The notes beneath the pieces were generated by a model. That model saw only the letters and a program-made list of their open reading frames with translations, was not told the DNA's origin and ran no database searches. Of a DNA stretch of 64,000 nucleotides, positions 43,759 to 55,626 are shown piece by piece. A program made the translations under genes and the position numbers. The stretch is from NCBI GenBank assembly GCA_023159155.1, contig JAJNNX010000009.1, positions 1,116,001-1,180,000 on the forward strand, read 5' to 3'. The DNA is from Ustulina deusta (taxonomy: Eukaryota; Ascomycota; Sordariomycetes; Xylariales; Xylariaceae). How positions within the stretch are numbered: the stretch's first letter is position 1; each line of letters starts with the position of its first letter.

Positions 43759-45248
43759 GCGAGCAAAATTTATATGGTCTTGTTTGGATTACTGCTTACG
43801 TTTTGGGCATGATGGGTCAGGAACAAGGATCGGCGCCTAGGAGTCGGAGTTGAGGATGGTGAAATGGGTCAGAGGACTGGTATAGACTATGCTGCTGTGA
43901 GCTTTCACCCTGCTAGTATAACAGGTTTCAATTGTAGGGGCATAGATACCCTTAATCTATACATACCACGCTCTCCGAACAGTTCGAGGTAGAGCATGTC
44001 TATATTAGAGCAGGAGAGAGACCAAGTCCCGCCTGTTACCATGTAACAAACGGCGATCTAGGGTTGTTTGGCTTCCATGCCATCGGCCGTAACACAAAGC
44101 AATCACGCCGAGATTTTGTTTTCGCCAGGACATGTGATTGGGGGTGGTACAGCGTGATGACAGGGATCGCCTCTATATCGCTATCTGGTTGTGCTGCGAC
44201 ATCAATCCGGAATGTAGGTAATATTCCAGCCCAACTTAGAGAATACCTGCCTCTACAGATCCAATTCAACGCATTCCAAGTGAAGGCGCTGATTGAAATT
44301 TTCCAAAATGCATCCTTGAAACAGGCCACGGCGAGTGGTTAACTTCTTATATTTCCGTCTTACAGTTAATATGTATATTTGCCATGGCCAAATGTTTTTT
44401 TTACTAATACCATCTCTAGAAAGAATATCTCACTCCGTATAGATAATTAACTTTATAGAAAATAGTATAGCCGGTTCTGTTAAAGCAGTTCGCTGCGGGA
44501 ATACAATTACACATTGCAGATACCGGAAGTTCAGGAAATTAACCAGCAGATTGTACGCCTAAAAAGAACGTTAAATGGGAGTCAGTTTAGCGCAGCATTG
44601 ACAACCAGACACCTTTTCATAGAACACGTTGGGTCGTGGACTTCATCACCTCGCAAATTATTGCCTATTCAATTACCACATTCCCCAGCCCCTCGATACT
44701 GTACAACCACCCCCGCCGGCCATGCCGTGGAAGAATCCTTCACGGCTGCTCCGATTGGGTCACAGAGCTATTGAAGCGCTGCTGTAGTTCCCGTCGGACG
44801 CTTATGGTAACACCTAAACAGAAGACCAGCAGCAAGGCGATGGGAAATGCGAGAGAAACCCCCTATCATTACACTACCCATATAGAACAAAGAAGATATC
44901 ATGTGTATAGATGAAGGCAGCGTGACGGGAACAATCGTAACTCATGCCCATCGTTATATCGGCCCTTCAACGACACCCCGACACCGTAGGTAGTACTTCT
45001 CTGGCCACAGTACCGCCAATCAAGTACCACGGACATGTCTGTCGCCCTTGAGTAGCCTCGTTGTCACATGACCTGGCTCGCTCCTACATATTTGCAGCCA
45101 GGCAGCCCCTGAGGAGGTTGTTCCATCATCTGTACGCCACACACCAAACCCTACTTCCCACCCCTTTCTACTTGGACGCCCTCTCTTCCCGGCTTAAACG
45201 CGCCGAATACACATGACCATCATCCCGACCCGCTGAGAGGACAACACG
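43759..45248. other. Gene-poor intergenic stretch
   Basis: Frames at 44036-44329 (-) and 44064-44342 (+) overlap each other and lack domains. The right end (about 45100-45248) is pyrimidine-rich and precedes the ATG at 45249, like a fungal promoter. Confidence 0.4.
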
Positions 45249-45758
45249 ATGGACCCAAGTTCCGCCGCTGGTTCAAAGGCAAGACGAGTCCTGGTTGTCG
45301 TTTCATGCAGACACGGGCTATATGCCACTGCTTGGGACAGCCCAGAAAAGGTCATTGAGATCGCGATCGGGGTTCTGAAGGAGAAGGGGTTATTGCCCAT
45401 TGATACGTGCGAATTGTCAGATGCAAGACTCATTGCGAAGGACCGATGGTCCGTTGTAACATATCTTGTTTTCGACATATTTCACACGACATATGACCCC
45501 GTGACAGCGCATATCGCGGGCAAGAATGACCTCCCACTTCTCGCGGTTTGGGCCGGTAAACCCCACAAAGCGATGGCAGCCACAAAGGGGCTGGAATTGA
45601 AGGTCAACGAAGACGTGCGAGATATTCACGATGTCACAGGGCTCGGGAGCCAACCACCATTTGATATTGACCACCTGAATGGCAACGCTCCAATTTACCC
45701 ACGCCCGCGAACCGTCGAGATATTACCAGCCAATACCCTCCCCAATCCAAATTGCTAG
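45249..45758 (+). CDS. Hypothetical protein (169 aa)
   Basis: The ATG follows a C-rich leader. The protein alternates strands and helices in a Rossmann-like manner: ARRVLVVVSCRHGLY, DSPEKVIEIAIGVLKEKGLL, RWSVVTYLVFDIFHTTYD, NDLPLLAVWAGKPHKAMAAT, then a disordered, Pro/Asn-rich tail (ILPANTLPNPNC). It is cytosolic by appearance, with no signal peptide or TM. I do not recognise the family; the composition and length argue for a real gene. Confidence 0.55.
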   Translation: MDPSSAAGSKARRVLVVVSCRHGLYATAWDSPEKVIEIAIGVLKEKGLLPIDTCELSDARLIAKDRWSVVTYLVFDIFHTTYDPVTAHIAGKNDLPLLAVWAGKPHKAMAATKGLELKVNEDVRDIHDVTGLGSQPPFDIDHLNGNAPIYPRPRTVEILPANTLPNPNC

Positions 45759-45844
45759 TCCGGCTCACAATACATGCCCGCCGATAACATCACCGTCGGC
45801 TGTCATCCATGGACAACAATATACTGAACTTCTCGGGGGCGGAT

Positions 45845-46024
45845 TCAAGGGTTGGGTTCAGGAGGTGGTGTCGGAAGGCGGCAAGACCTACAGCAACCCC
45901 ATCCCGGCTCCACGGTTGAACCCGAGGTGAATATATGATGATAGAGTTCAGGGCAAGACTGGACGATTTTATCCTCAATCCAAGCGTTGCACAACCTGCA
46001 AAATACCCTTATCCAATGGCACAT
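45845..46024 (-). CDS. Small cysteine-rich protein (59 aa)
   Basis: The frame begins MCHWIRVFCRLCNAWIEDK and continues IVQSCPELYHHIF, then CCRSCRLPTPPPEP. The cysteine pairs (CRLC, CCRSC) and a Cys-Pro motif resemble the small Cys-rich, possibly metal-binding proteins of filamentous fungi. It is convergent with the gene ending at 45758. No signal peptide is seen, so it would be intracellular. Small size keeps confidence low. Confidence 0.4.
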   Translation of the reverse strand: MCHWIRVFCRLCNAWIEDKIVQSCPELYHHIFTSGSTVEPGWGCCRSCRLPTPPPEPNP

Positions 46025-47544
46025 TATGAATGATGGTAATCTACGTGGGTTAGCAGTTTCCGGCAAGATAAGATGCCATATATACCTTTGCACTCGAGTC
46101 AGTTTTAGCAGCGACTTGCTCACAAGTTGGGTGGTTCGCTGGTGTCTGGATGGACTGATCAATGGGGAATCAATAGTCTGTGTCTACGTTCGTACCTGGG
46201 GGGTGCGCACTTTATAATCTCCTAGAATGACGCAGATGAACATCGGGTCTCGCCTTATGGATGTCTGAAAAGGGGTTCACGCCAAATGTAGCATATCCAG
46301 CTTCATTGGTGACGTGGAAGAATATTCCGAAGCACGTAAGGGACATATTTGGCCCAGTCATCCTAGCGATTTGGATTTCAACTATATCGCGGAGGGATAA
46401 TGGTGTTCAGATCTCACGATTATTACTGTTGCGCAAATGGTGTCGAACTCGCTCTCTCATTGGGTCTCCCTTGCCCATATACATACCACCACTAGTACTT
46501 TGTTCCACGACCGTTGCATGGCGACAAATAGGGCTAAGCACCCCTCCGTTTACGCGCCTATTGACTCCAACCAAGGGCCATCAGGCCAAGTTCCCCATTG
46601 ACTTAGAACTCATCCGACGTTTCATCGGGAAATGAGCTAGGTAACGTAGAACGCTGCTCAGCGCATGCAAATATTCCTCGTATATCACTATCACCCGCTT
46701 GATAGTGACACCGAGTCGCCAAATTGTCACCAGAGTCTTGTGCGCCGTATACTATCATCACACTTCGCCCTCGTAAGATCCACCATTCTCGTTCATTGAG
46801 ATAGTGTATGTCTTGGCTTGTCTCTTGTATTGGGCGCACAATGCGCTTCCTTGCTTGGCTCAATACGATTGGCCAATAAAGAAAGGGATGAGAGTAAATG
46901 AAACACAGATGCCAAGGGAGAGAGAGAGAGAGAGTACCTAAGCTTGCCTCTGCATTTATACAATTATCCGAGTTACCCTCTTAGCAAGCCTTTAGGGCTT
47001 GCTTCCATCCATTATCATCCCTGGATTTATTGTAAAGTGAGAGCTCGAATTTTCGTGCGTTCGATATGGAATAAATCTGACGTCTGTCTGAACCTACATA
47101 AAAAGCGTTGAAAATTACGAATTCAAGGTGATCTAAATGATTTGCGTCGCTGGAGAATGTTACCCCGAGATCGTGTGGCCAGACAACGGTAACACCATAA
47201 GCACATGGCTGCATCCTCTTTACGTACTACGTAATCCGAGCAGGACAGGAAGACAATATTTATCATATCAAGAGGTTGGACTAGGACCCGGACGCGAGGG
47301 CGAGGGCGAGTTAATGCAGTTGACCGTTTCGGCCGACTCGCCCAGAATACTGTAGCGTATCAGGTTTGTGATCATGTTCAACCCGAGATATCTCATCTAA
47401 CCTAGAGTCTTTCGCCCCTAGTGCGGCGCATGCGACTTGTCGCTGTTCTTGCTCAGGTTGAGTAAATCCTGTTGGCCTTAAATAGCTTCAAATTGGGAGC
47501 TGCTGCAGATTAAACTCAGCTGAAATTCCAAATATGGATATATT
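46025..47544. other. Gene-poor stretch with an (AG)n microsatellite
   Basis: The (AG)n run is at about 46918-46934. Frames at 46261-46635 (+), 46603-46863 (-) and 46981-47214 (-) show no domain and are not supported. Confidence 0.4.
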
Positions 47545-47608
47545 TGACGAAAAAAAACGACGCCGTTCATTCCACCAGGGAATGAACGGTATATATGGCA
47601 CTCCGCAA
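47545..47608 (+). repeat. Palindrome-TATA module, copy C
   Basis: The order is TTGACG, an A run, CGACG, arm CCGTTCATTCC, spacer ACCAG, arm GGAATGAACGG, TATATATGG, then CACTCCGCAAC. Here the 11-bp arms are perfectly complementary. Relative to copy A the central base differs in both arms, and the change is compensating. Confidence 0.78.
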
Positions 47609-47750
47609 CAATATATTAGAGGATATGACAATCGTTGAATCTAGTTTTAACCCCTAGCCTCTATGCGACGCTCCTGGATGAACGTACGCGCCTTGAACAA
47701 TATAATCAGTGAACCCTGGCCGATGATCTAAGATCCAACGTTGTTTCTGG

Positions 47751-48104
47751 TTATTCTCGAAATGTACAACCTTCTGAAGAGTAGGATGGCAGGTCAAGAA
47801 AAAAAATCGAGCGAGCCAGGATGTCGTGGTTGCTGACTGGCGATAGTGACGTCTGGCGTCTAAAATCTAGCGTGTTCTCGTGGGTAGCATCAACAAACGC
47901 CTCCATGGCGTGAGGTTGACCCGAGATCTGCGGAAGCGGACCCAAGGGCCACTTAGACCAAGACTTGTTGCAGTCGGACTTCACAACACTCGGGGACTGA
48001 CCGATATTATAAACATTCCATTGAGGTGTCATCCATTTTAGGCCGGCCAGGTATACCATCTGGTTAGAATGTTCAAGGTTTAACCGAGCCATGGTATCTT
48101 CCAT
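47751..48104 (-). CDS. Small hypothetical protein (117 aa)
   Basis: From ATG at 48104 (MEDTMARLNLEHSNQMVYLA). It contains the aromatic stretch LKWMTPQWNVYNIGQSPSVV and SWSKWPLGPLPQISG, which look like folded protein, and ends YSSEGCTFRE. No recognised domain. It is isolated, so a decayed fragment is possible. Confidence 0.3.
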   Translation of the reverse strand: MEDTMARLNLEHSNQMVYLAGLKWMTPQWNVYNIGQSPSVVKSDCNKSWSKWPLGPLPQISGQPHAMEAFVDATHENTLDFRRQTSLSPVSNHDILARSIFFLDLPSYSSEGCTFRE

Positions 48105-49070
48105 ATTCGTGTTCACGGAAAAGCTCTACCTCGTACCGTATCTGATACCGCCGGGGGTCGCCGCTTTTCGAGAACAGTAGCCGTTGAAAATGGTGTCACA
48201 AATATTGCCAGAAGATATTGTCCAGGGTGTGTCAGAATGGAGGGGTCAGTATATCGGCCACGCTGGTTCGCGAGTGTGTAGCAAGCCGGGATGTTCTGGC
48301 AATATTCTTTCTCCGTTATGCTACACCGTTGCTCTCTTTTAAAACGAACAGGTGCACCAATGATATTTCACTATTAAAAGCTCTCTCAGGTAGCACTAAA
48401 CCCCGCCTCCCTTTAGCATAAGCTCATCTGGGGCATGACTAAGAGTGGACGGTTTACTCATAGCTCACTGAGATTGCGGATGCCGCGGGCTGTAGCGCGC
48501 TCCGGAGCTATTAAAGCGCCTCTTAACGCTATAAAACAACCCAAAAGCGAATTGCCCCTAATGATTCCTGCGCTATGCAAGAGGCTTATTAAGAACCTGA
48601 TCTATACCAAAAAGAAAATAGTAGAGTCCGCGGCGAATGAATTGGAAATCAAGGCTTAATGTGGCACTGAGCGTGGCCGAGGGCAGCTTTCCACGCCTTT
48701 ACAAGTCAAAATTTATAAGCAGTCTTGTTTAAAGCGTTAGGGTTAGGAATTACGTATGGCCTAGGAAACTATTCGTAGTATCGACTATACCAAGGTAGTT
48801 TTGTTGCTTGAAAGATAGTCTTCGTCTAGTCATAAAATAAAGCATAATAGTTCTGAGAAAAAAAGAAAGAATCTCCAGGAAGGGAATAATACAGTTTCAT
48901 GCTACTAGGATTAATATCTGTGGGGGAGATATATGAATGGAAACAAATATATTAAATTCTAGAAGTAATGCATTAAATGTTTATGTATGTTAGTATCTGG
49001 GGGTTTATAAAACGAAAATTATGGCGAGAATCCTGAAAGAGACGTGAAGGTAGATCTGTTAGGTAGCACT
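48105..49070. other. Gene-poor stretch with one inverted repeat
   Basis: Perfect 13-bp arms lie at 48201-48213 and 48294-48306. A frame at 48435-48659 (+) is Lys/Arg-rich, lacks a domain and is not supported. The right part is AT-rich. Confidence 0.4.
48201..48306. repeat. Inverted repeat, 13-bp arms, 80-bp spacer
   Basis: AATATTGCCAGAA at 48201 and its exact reverse complement TTCTGGCAATATT at 48294. Immediate flanks do not form a convincing target duplication. It may be a small foldback element or a hairpin. Confidence 0.7.
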
Positions 49071-49196
49071 TCACTTTGGAAGGGGAACCTTCGGCTTGTC
49101 ACTCTTGACAGGGACGGCGAACTTTGGTCGGGGGGCTGGGGGCGGGTTCGGATACGAAGATGGGGGCGACTTTGGAGGGGGAGCGTCAGAAGGCAT
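49071..49196 (-). CDS. Short proline-rich polypeptide (41 aa)
   Basis: An ATG at 49196 opens MPSDAPPPKSPPSSYPNPPP, then RPKFAVPVKSDKPKVPLPK and a stop. About a third of residues are Pro and the rest mostly Lys/Ser. The leader just upstream is CA-rich (CACAAACACAACTCGCAC... CAATCATCAAAATCAATAAG), as expected for a fungal 5' UTR. The frame is shorter than usual gene-calling limits. The product is basic, disordered and without a signal peptide. Function unknown. Confidence 0.45.
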   Translation of the reverse strand: MPSDAPPPKSPPSSYPNPPPAPRPKFAVPVKSDKPKVPLPK

Positions 49197-50214
49197 CTTG
49201 CGTGATTTGGTTGTGATAAGTTGGAATGGGAACTTCTTATTGATTTTGATGATTGTAGTGCGAGTTGTGTTTGTGTTCTGATGAGAGAAAGGCAGCGATT
49301 TCTGGGGGAATATTCAAGACTTTTATATTTGGTAATCATCCAACAACTCTTTTGAGGCATAACATCATCTAGGTGTCATAATATTACTACAGAAGCCGAG
49401 TTTGGGCAGTTATGAATATAGACTGTTGTGGAACAATAACGAGATTACAAAACGCTTTCTTTGTTCTATAGAAACCTTTGCTATCACAACTAACTCACAG
49501 TCATTCGCACAATGGAAGACTGTGGTGGCTATACGTCCCTGCAAGCCACTTGAGGCCTGGAATTTCTCATGTGTGGCCGATGCTGGTTACGGCAACCTTC
49601 TGTTTCGTTCAATTTAGTTTCTGCTAGAATTAGTAAACCTAGAGTCCTCGGAGGAAACAGAACTTACGAGATCGATTGACAAAATTAAACATTTCGTGAT
49701 TATCCTCTTCCTGACCGTCTTTAAGCTCTATAGACTTTCAAGTCTACTAACACACCATGTCAGGGACAATGTAGTTGTTAAGCCTCTATCATCAATATCT
49801 TACTTTTTTTTTTTAATTTTAAACACTACCATCCTCAATACTTCAACTATATCCCTATTTATTTATTTAAAAAAAAAAAAAAGGGGTCCTTGTTGCTAGA
49901 AAAGCTTTTCGCCTTTGGGAAAGGCGAGTTTTGCTCGAGGAGCACAGAGTAATGTCTTCAGAGAGTAATACAAATCAAGTTTGCCAAGACATAACTTCAA
50001 CCTCACCAGTGGTATTTCTCGAGGCTCAACTAAGTGTTTAATATTCTCACGCTATGAATTCGAGCTTCTATTGATATAAATAAATTAGAAAATCTAACGC
50101 AATGCAATGCATCCATTGCAGGAAATCGGTAAGCAGCACCATCTTGGGCACTTTGCAGTGGCATTATGATCTAAATAACTATACATGATCTTGTTGTGTC
50201 TCCAAAGGTCTACC
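49197..50214. other. AT-rich intergenic stretch
   Basis: It includes a T run near 49804 and an A run near 49869-49881. The left part is the presumed leader and promoter of the Pro-rich polypeptide. No gene is seen. Confidence 0.4.
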
Positions 50215-52149
50215 TTACAAATTCTTAATTGGGTATTTCATTCGCAGAACCTCACCGTACTTGAGAATTACGAATGACACGGGTAGGAAGAGAATGGCAA
50301 TGAACGCTAACAAACTATTGCCCCAACCATACCCGAGTCTTTCGTACAGCCTAGGAGCAACCAGGGGTAAGAGGGCTCCCGCGATGGATCGGACAATGGT
50401 GTTGGATGCCAGAGCAGATGCAGCATAGAAAGTGAAGGCGTCGACAAGATACGTCTGAATCGAGAAAAAAACGAGGATGTTGCCGACACCGATGAGCCCG
50501 GTTCCGATAATGGGTACGATCCAATGGACTTTGTACTCTGCCGGCCAGCCGTAAATGAATAGACCGATGGGAATGAAGATGGCACCGACGGGAAGAAGCG
50601 GGAGACGATACTCGGGTTTCATGCCCTGTTTAAGAATCTGGAGTCAGTAATCGTCATTTATGGTATTTGAAAAAAAAAGGGGGTTCGGGAGTTTGGAGGA
50701 GTAATAGGAGTAGAACCCCCCTAATTAGACAACTCGTGCTCCCGAGACATGTAAGGGGGCATAAAAGACTCCAACGGACTAACCTGCTTCTCTGCGCCCG
50801 TCTCCTCCACTACCCTATCCGCTTCCGCTGCTTTCCTACTACTGTACTTGTCCGACGTGCCGCTATAAAGGAAAACACCGGCTAAACTCCCAACACCCAA
50901 CCCCAGGAAGGCAAGGCCCACGAGTTCCGTCGAGAAGTTGCATTGTCCCTGGAAAACCTCGGTCATTGTGGTGAACTGTATATAAAGGTATCCATAGGTA
51001 AGTGCCGTATAAAGAGCCATGATGCAGATGATGGGCGAATATATGAACATTTTCGTAGGGCGGATGGCGTTGCGCTTGAAAAAGTCGCTCGGCGAGAGCC
51101 CAATGTCCAATTTCGAGCGCAGGAGTTCGTTGCCTGTCTCCTTTCGCAGCCTGTCCGCCTTTCTCTCGAGGATGACGGGCCCAAAACTCTCCTTCATGAC
51201 GAAGAGCATGACAATCGTGTTAAATCCGCTGACGATGGCCAAGAGCCAGAAATTCCACCGCCAGCCTTTAGCACTGGACAGGAAGCCGCCCGCGATCGGC
51301 CCAGCAATGGGCCCGAGGAGGGGACCGATGCTGTATATGGCCAAGACCGTGCCTCGATGCTTTTGCGGGATCATGTCGGCGATTGTGCCGCCGCCGTTGG
51401 TCAGCGGCGCGACGCCGAACAAGCCTGCGAGGAACCGGAACCCGATGAGCGAGTTGAGACTTGGGGCCAGCGCGCAGGCCACGGTGAACGCTATGAAGCC
51501 AATGTTGCAGGCATGGTAGACAGGGACACGGCCGTAGATCTCGGATAATGGCGCCAGCAGGACTGGGCCTGCGGCAAATCCGATTAGATATACCGAGACG
51601 ACGAAGGTCGCGATCTCGGGCGACGTCGAGTGGAATTCTTGCAGGACTAGCGGCACGCCTGGCGCAAATATCGCTGCGAAACGGTCAGTCTGTTGGTCTT
51701 CCTCATCAATATGGAGTTACGTTGTTCTGCGCACATGATGCTAATGGGGATATGAAGGTCTGGAAGCTGACGCAGCCACAGTTCAAGACTTTGCGTGTCG
51801 TCGACCAGTTGTAGGGATTTTGGGGGTCATCGTCCCCGTCCCACCAGACAACGTTGGGGTCATTCTCTTCGTCGTTTGTCGCCGTTTTCCCAACTGGTAA
51901 TCCCTTTTCCGCATCAGCTGCCTGTTTTTCTTCGACTGCGCTTGACCGCCTCCTTTTATGATTTCCTATTGACTCTAACCTCTTTAGTTCGCCTTCCCTG
52001 TCTAAAACGTAGCCGGCGTTGGACGGTGAATCGGCATCATGTCCCTCATCGACGGCCTGGGACATCTTGCGCTCAAGTATGTGGTTCTCGTCGGTATCAT
52101 TGTTGCCATCCTTATGTGTGGTGGTATATGTTGAAGCCGTGTCTGACAT
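50215..52149 (-). CDS. MFS transporter, drug:H+ antiporter (DHA1-like)
   Basis: Exons 52149-51735, 51673-50784 and 50625-50215, with introns of 61 and 158 bp; 571 aa. A long polar N-terminus (MSDTASTYTTTHKDGN...) ends at WWDGDDDPQNPYNWSTTRK, the D-x-x-N-P-x-N-W motif seen before TM1 in fungal DHA1 pumps. Then come TM segments with motif A (LSEIYGRVPVY), FRFLAGLFGVAPLTNGGGTIA, the RGTVLAIYSIGPLLGPIAGP motif C region and GWRWNFWLLAI. The middle loop is charged; the last helices lie in exon 3 (LPLLPVGAIFIPIGLFIYGW; ALASNTIVRSIAGALLPLVA). It is a plasma-membrane exporter of small toxic molecules or polyamines by proton antiport. The substrate cannot be told. Confidence 0.93.
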
Positions 52150-55100
52150 GGTTATCGGATATCTGTTGATTTTGGAAGCTTTACAAATTGAGCACCTGGA
52201 TTCCACAGTTCTTAGGTCCCACGTGAGAGAATCTCTGTCTCTCTCACAGTCACTTTGAATCAGCCCAGTAAGTCACATGGAGAAAGATAGAGGATGAGCT
52301 AGGTTAATAGAAGTCTCGGGAGCATCTCTGCCGAAATCGGTTGTAAGGCAATTAGTAACGGGAATCAAAGACAAGGTACGAAATGTAAGCCAAGAGTTGA
52401 CACCGGGAAACAAAGTTAGAAGGCATTCGCAATCAAGAGCTGGCATATAGAGGGTTTAAATTCAACCTAATTATAGAACTGAGCTACACTCTCTGTTACA
52501 GGGAATTCGGAAACGGCTTTCATATAATGTGAATAATGAGTGCCTCTATCCATTTCAACAAGCAACTCTCGTCTCCGTTGGTAATTATACGCTAGGGTCA
52601 TGCGAGCTGACCCCGAATCCCGCTTTTGGCTCCATGTCAAACGTCCAGCTACCATTGGTTCTTTGCCGTCCAATATTCTTTGCCTCTATCGGAGAATTCC
52701 CCAATTTGAGTGAATCCCAGCGCCCTGAGCATGCATTGTCTGTCTTATGCAACACACCCGAGATTATTCTCGGCTTAGCCACATCCGAGACGACTCGGCA
52801 AGACTTATACAGCTGACACTAGATAGGCTCGCCCGACATGATGCCATGTCAGCTGTAGTGTAGGAACCGCAATATATGCGATCACCGTTGTCATACACTA
52901 GGTACCCCATTGTGGCGTCGCCTCGCATACCACACCGTTTTATCATACCTGCCCATACCAATTCTATGCTGCTTGCTCTGTGCAGCACTCTGTTGTCTGT
53001 GTGGGGATAACCTGATCTTAACGCATATTAGTATTCGATAGTTTGCAGTTAATAAACTGAGCGACCACCTAACCTGGCCGATGCCTACAAAAGTCGATGC
53101 CTATAGATGTTCCATAAATAGGATATAGGAAGGTAGTATAGCACTATCGAGGCGATCTTGAAGCCTCTTGTGTAATTGCGTAATAAAGGTACATACACTA
53201 GTAGCCCGTCAGCCCAACATCCCAAATGCCCGGATGGTCGGATGATCGGGGGATCGGGGGATCGGAGGTTGATATCGGGATTCGCTACGGAGTCAAGGTA
53301 GAGACGCCATAGAGCATGTGATGTAGCCCGGTCGGAGGTCGTTCAGGATATTGGTGACGCAAGGCTGTAAGAGTTCTTCTCAGCAGGTATACCCTTCGCT
53401 CGAACCTTACCAGAGGGAGAAATGAGCAGCTACAAAAGCAGACTATACATGTTAAACCGGCTGACAGGGCTAATTTCAACTGTTTCACGCGCCGCCTATG
53501 GTGTCACCATGACTGTCATCGTTGATTGCCTTGATATCCGCCTTACTATCTTGACCAAAACGCTTATTCTCAAAAACTCCACCACAGCCGCCACCCCTGC
53601 GTCACGCCAATGCCTTCATTTCTTTTCGTTGACGTCTAAGGCATGCGTAGACATGCCATTGTCGTTGGCGAGTGCAAGAAGTGAGTCCTCTGGCTGGAAT
53701 AAAAGCTTCCCGATGGCTAAGTCCATCTCCTGCTTAGTATGAAAGCTAGGCGGTTGGTAATAATCGTGTTCGAGGACCAGAAGTCTAGGGAGCAGCATCT
53801 GAGCGGTCAGCATTACACGGGTTTCCGCGAAAGGTAGCTGATGCTGGATTCAGCAAAGGGGAGAGCTGAGGTTGCTGGGCGTCCATGGATTGGCTGATGA
53901 TTGTTTGGGCGGCACTGGTAGCTCGTGGTTTGTGTAAATAGGGGATATCATCTAGACAAGGTACATGAGTACTTAATCGAGTAGAGATATCCTACATAGT
54001 ATCGCAACCGTTGTATTAATATGGACGGTATACCACCTACACACAATGTATTTTGCTTCTTACCTACCGTACCTTGGGTACTTTCTAGACCATTCTAGAC
54101 CCTGACAAAATGTGTGCTTTTGTTTTTGTTTAAGTGGTATTTTTGTTGTTCGGAGAAAACAAGAAAAGAAAAGAAAAGAAAAGAAGGTTGCCCAATATGT
54201 GAGAAGTTGATCTCTCTTTCAAATACCATGCAACAGCGCTGCATCCAGGTAGTCTGAGAGATATAAGTCCTTAGGTACTTGACGTAATCTAACCTGGTCT
54301 AAATCGACTTCACCAACCAAACTCGCACCGCACGCACGCAGCTGTCAAAGCTTTCGAGTTACTGCCTCCTACTTCTTTTGACCTTTGTAGGCATCTACTT
54401 CAGATATCTATACAGTTCAAATCTACACTACCTCGAATACATATATCTCTATTGATATCTATATCGAGATACTACCTCCCAGCTCTGTTCAGATGTTAGG
54501 GAATACCAAGTTTTTCATGGACTGTGGCTCACTCCAAACATGTCAATTACCACTGACTCCTCGTTGTTGTTGCTGTTGATTCTGGGCGATCCATATGCGA
54601 AGGGTGTGATGGAGTTTGGAAAGTTCCCCATGCCGCCAACTCACACGCCGCTAGTGTTACGCCATGAGCACGCTTCTATGATTGATGAACTTCGGCATTC
54701 AAGTAGGCGGTCAAGGACGTGGAAGATGTTGACACGATCTGTCCTTATCCACACATGATCGAGACGACCCTCTACCTCGAGTCCCCGGTGAAGAGGAATT
54801 CCCCTTCTTAGCCTGACTGTGTCCCTGTCCGCTCACTATTCGGGGTGTACATGTTTTCTTATAACAAGGGATTGAATATTACCTAGGTAGGTAGGTACCT
54901 AAAACATGTGTCCATGTTAATTCCCTACATACATATATAGGTATGTAGGCTTTTGTTTTACTGAAAGATACAGTGTTGTTTATTACTATAGTTGGGTAGG
55001 TGCAATTTGAAGCTGCAGTCCTGCCATGCACTCTTGGTAACCTAGCTCTGCATCTCACAGCAGCAAGAAAAGAAGCTGCGAACTGCCGTCCGATTTCTCG

Positions 55101-55626
55101 AGTTAATTATATGTACCTGCTTAGGTACAAATAATAAGAGTAGTAGCTACATGCTTAACAGGCTTTTCCAATGCAAATTCAAGGTACACAAGGTACCTAG
55201 TAGTGCATGTGTGGTCTTGTAATATATGTACCTACCTGGTACTTAGCTAAGTAAGTACACAAGTGACACCTACCTACCCCTAGATAAAGTACCTACCTGT
55301 ACCTACCTGTATCCATGCACCTGCCTGCCATGTACAACCACAAGGTTATCCGAGCATGTGTCATTGTTCTCTTCGAGGGTCCATTGCCAACTTTCTAGTG
55401 TCAACATCAATATCACATCCATCCTCGCATCCCTCAACTGAACACCGCTCGCTGTCCAACCCTAATACAATCATATCTCCATGCAGCTCTTCTTTTCTTT
55501 CAGCTGCATGAACACGCATTCTTCACAATCTTTACTGACACCACACCAACACCACACACTCCTTGGGTAACCATAACTGGCCATCCCACCAGATATACCC
55601 GCGGATAGCTGTGGCCTGTCCTCGTC
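52150..55626. other. Long gene-poor region with simple repeats
   Basis: It contains GATCGGGG-type tandem units at 53233-53267, an (AAGAA)n run at 54161-54186 and a dense cluster of TAGGTA/TACCTA words at about 54870-55320. Open frames on the minus strand at 52467-52988 (for example ATMGYLVYDNGDRIYCG) look protein-like but stop often and do not join; a decayed gene is possible. Others at 53285-53813 and 54540-54758 are unsupported. Confidence 0.4.
54870..55320. repeat. Cluster of TAGGTA/TACCTA words
   Basis: Many copies of TACCTA, TAGGTA and ACCTACCT, some merging into palindromes such as CCTAGGTAGGTAGGTACCT. Similar words occur near 28025 and 38000. Confidence 0.6.

Noticed and set aside
50943..51548. 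201-aa open frame on the plus strand
   Set aside because: It lies wholly inside the MFS transporter gene on the other strand and has a shadow-like composition.
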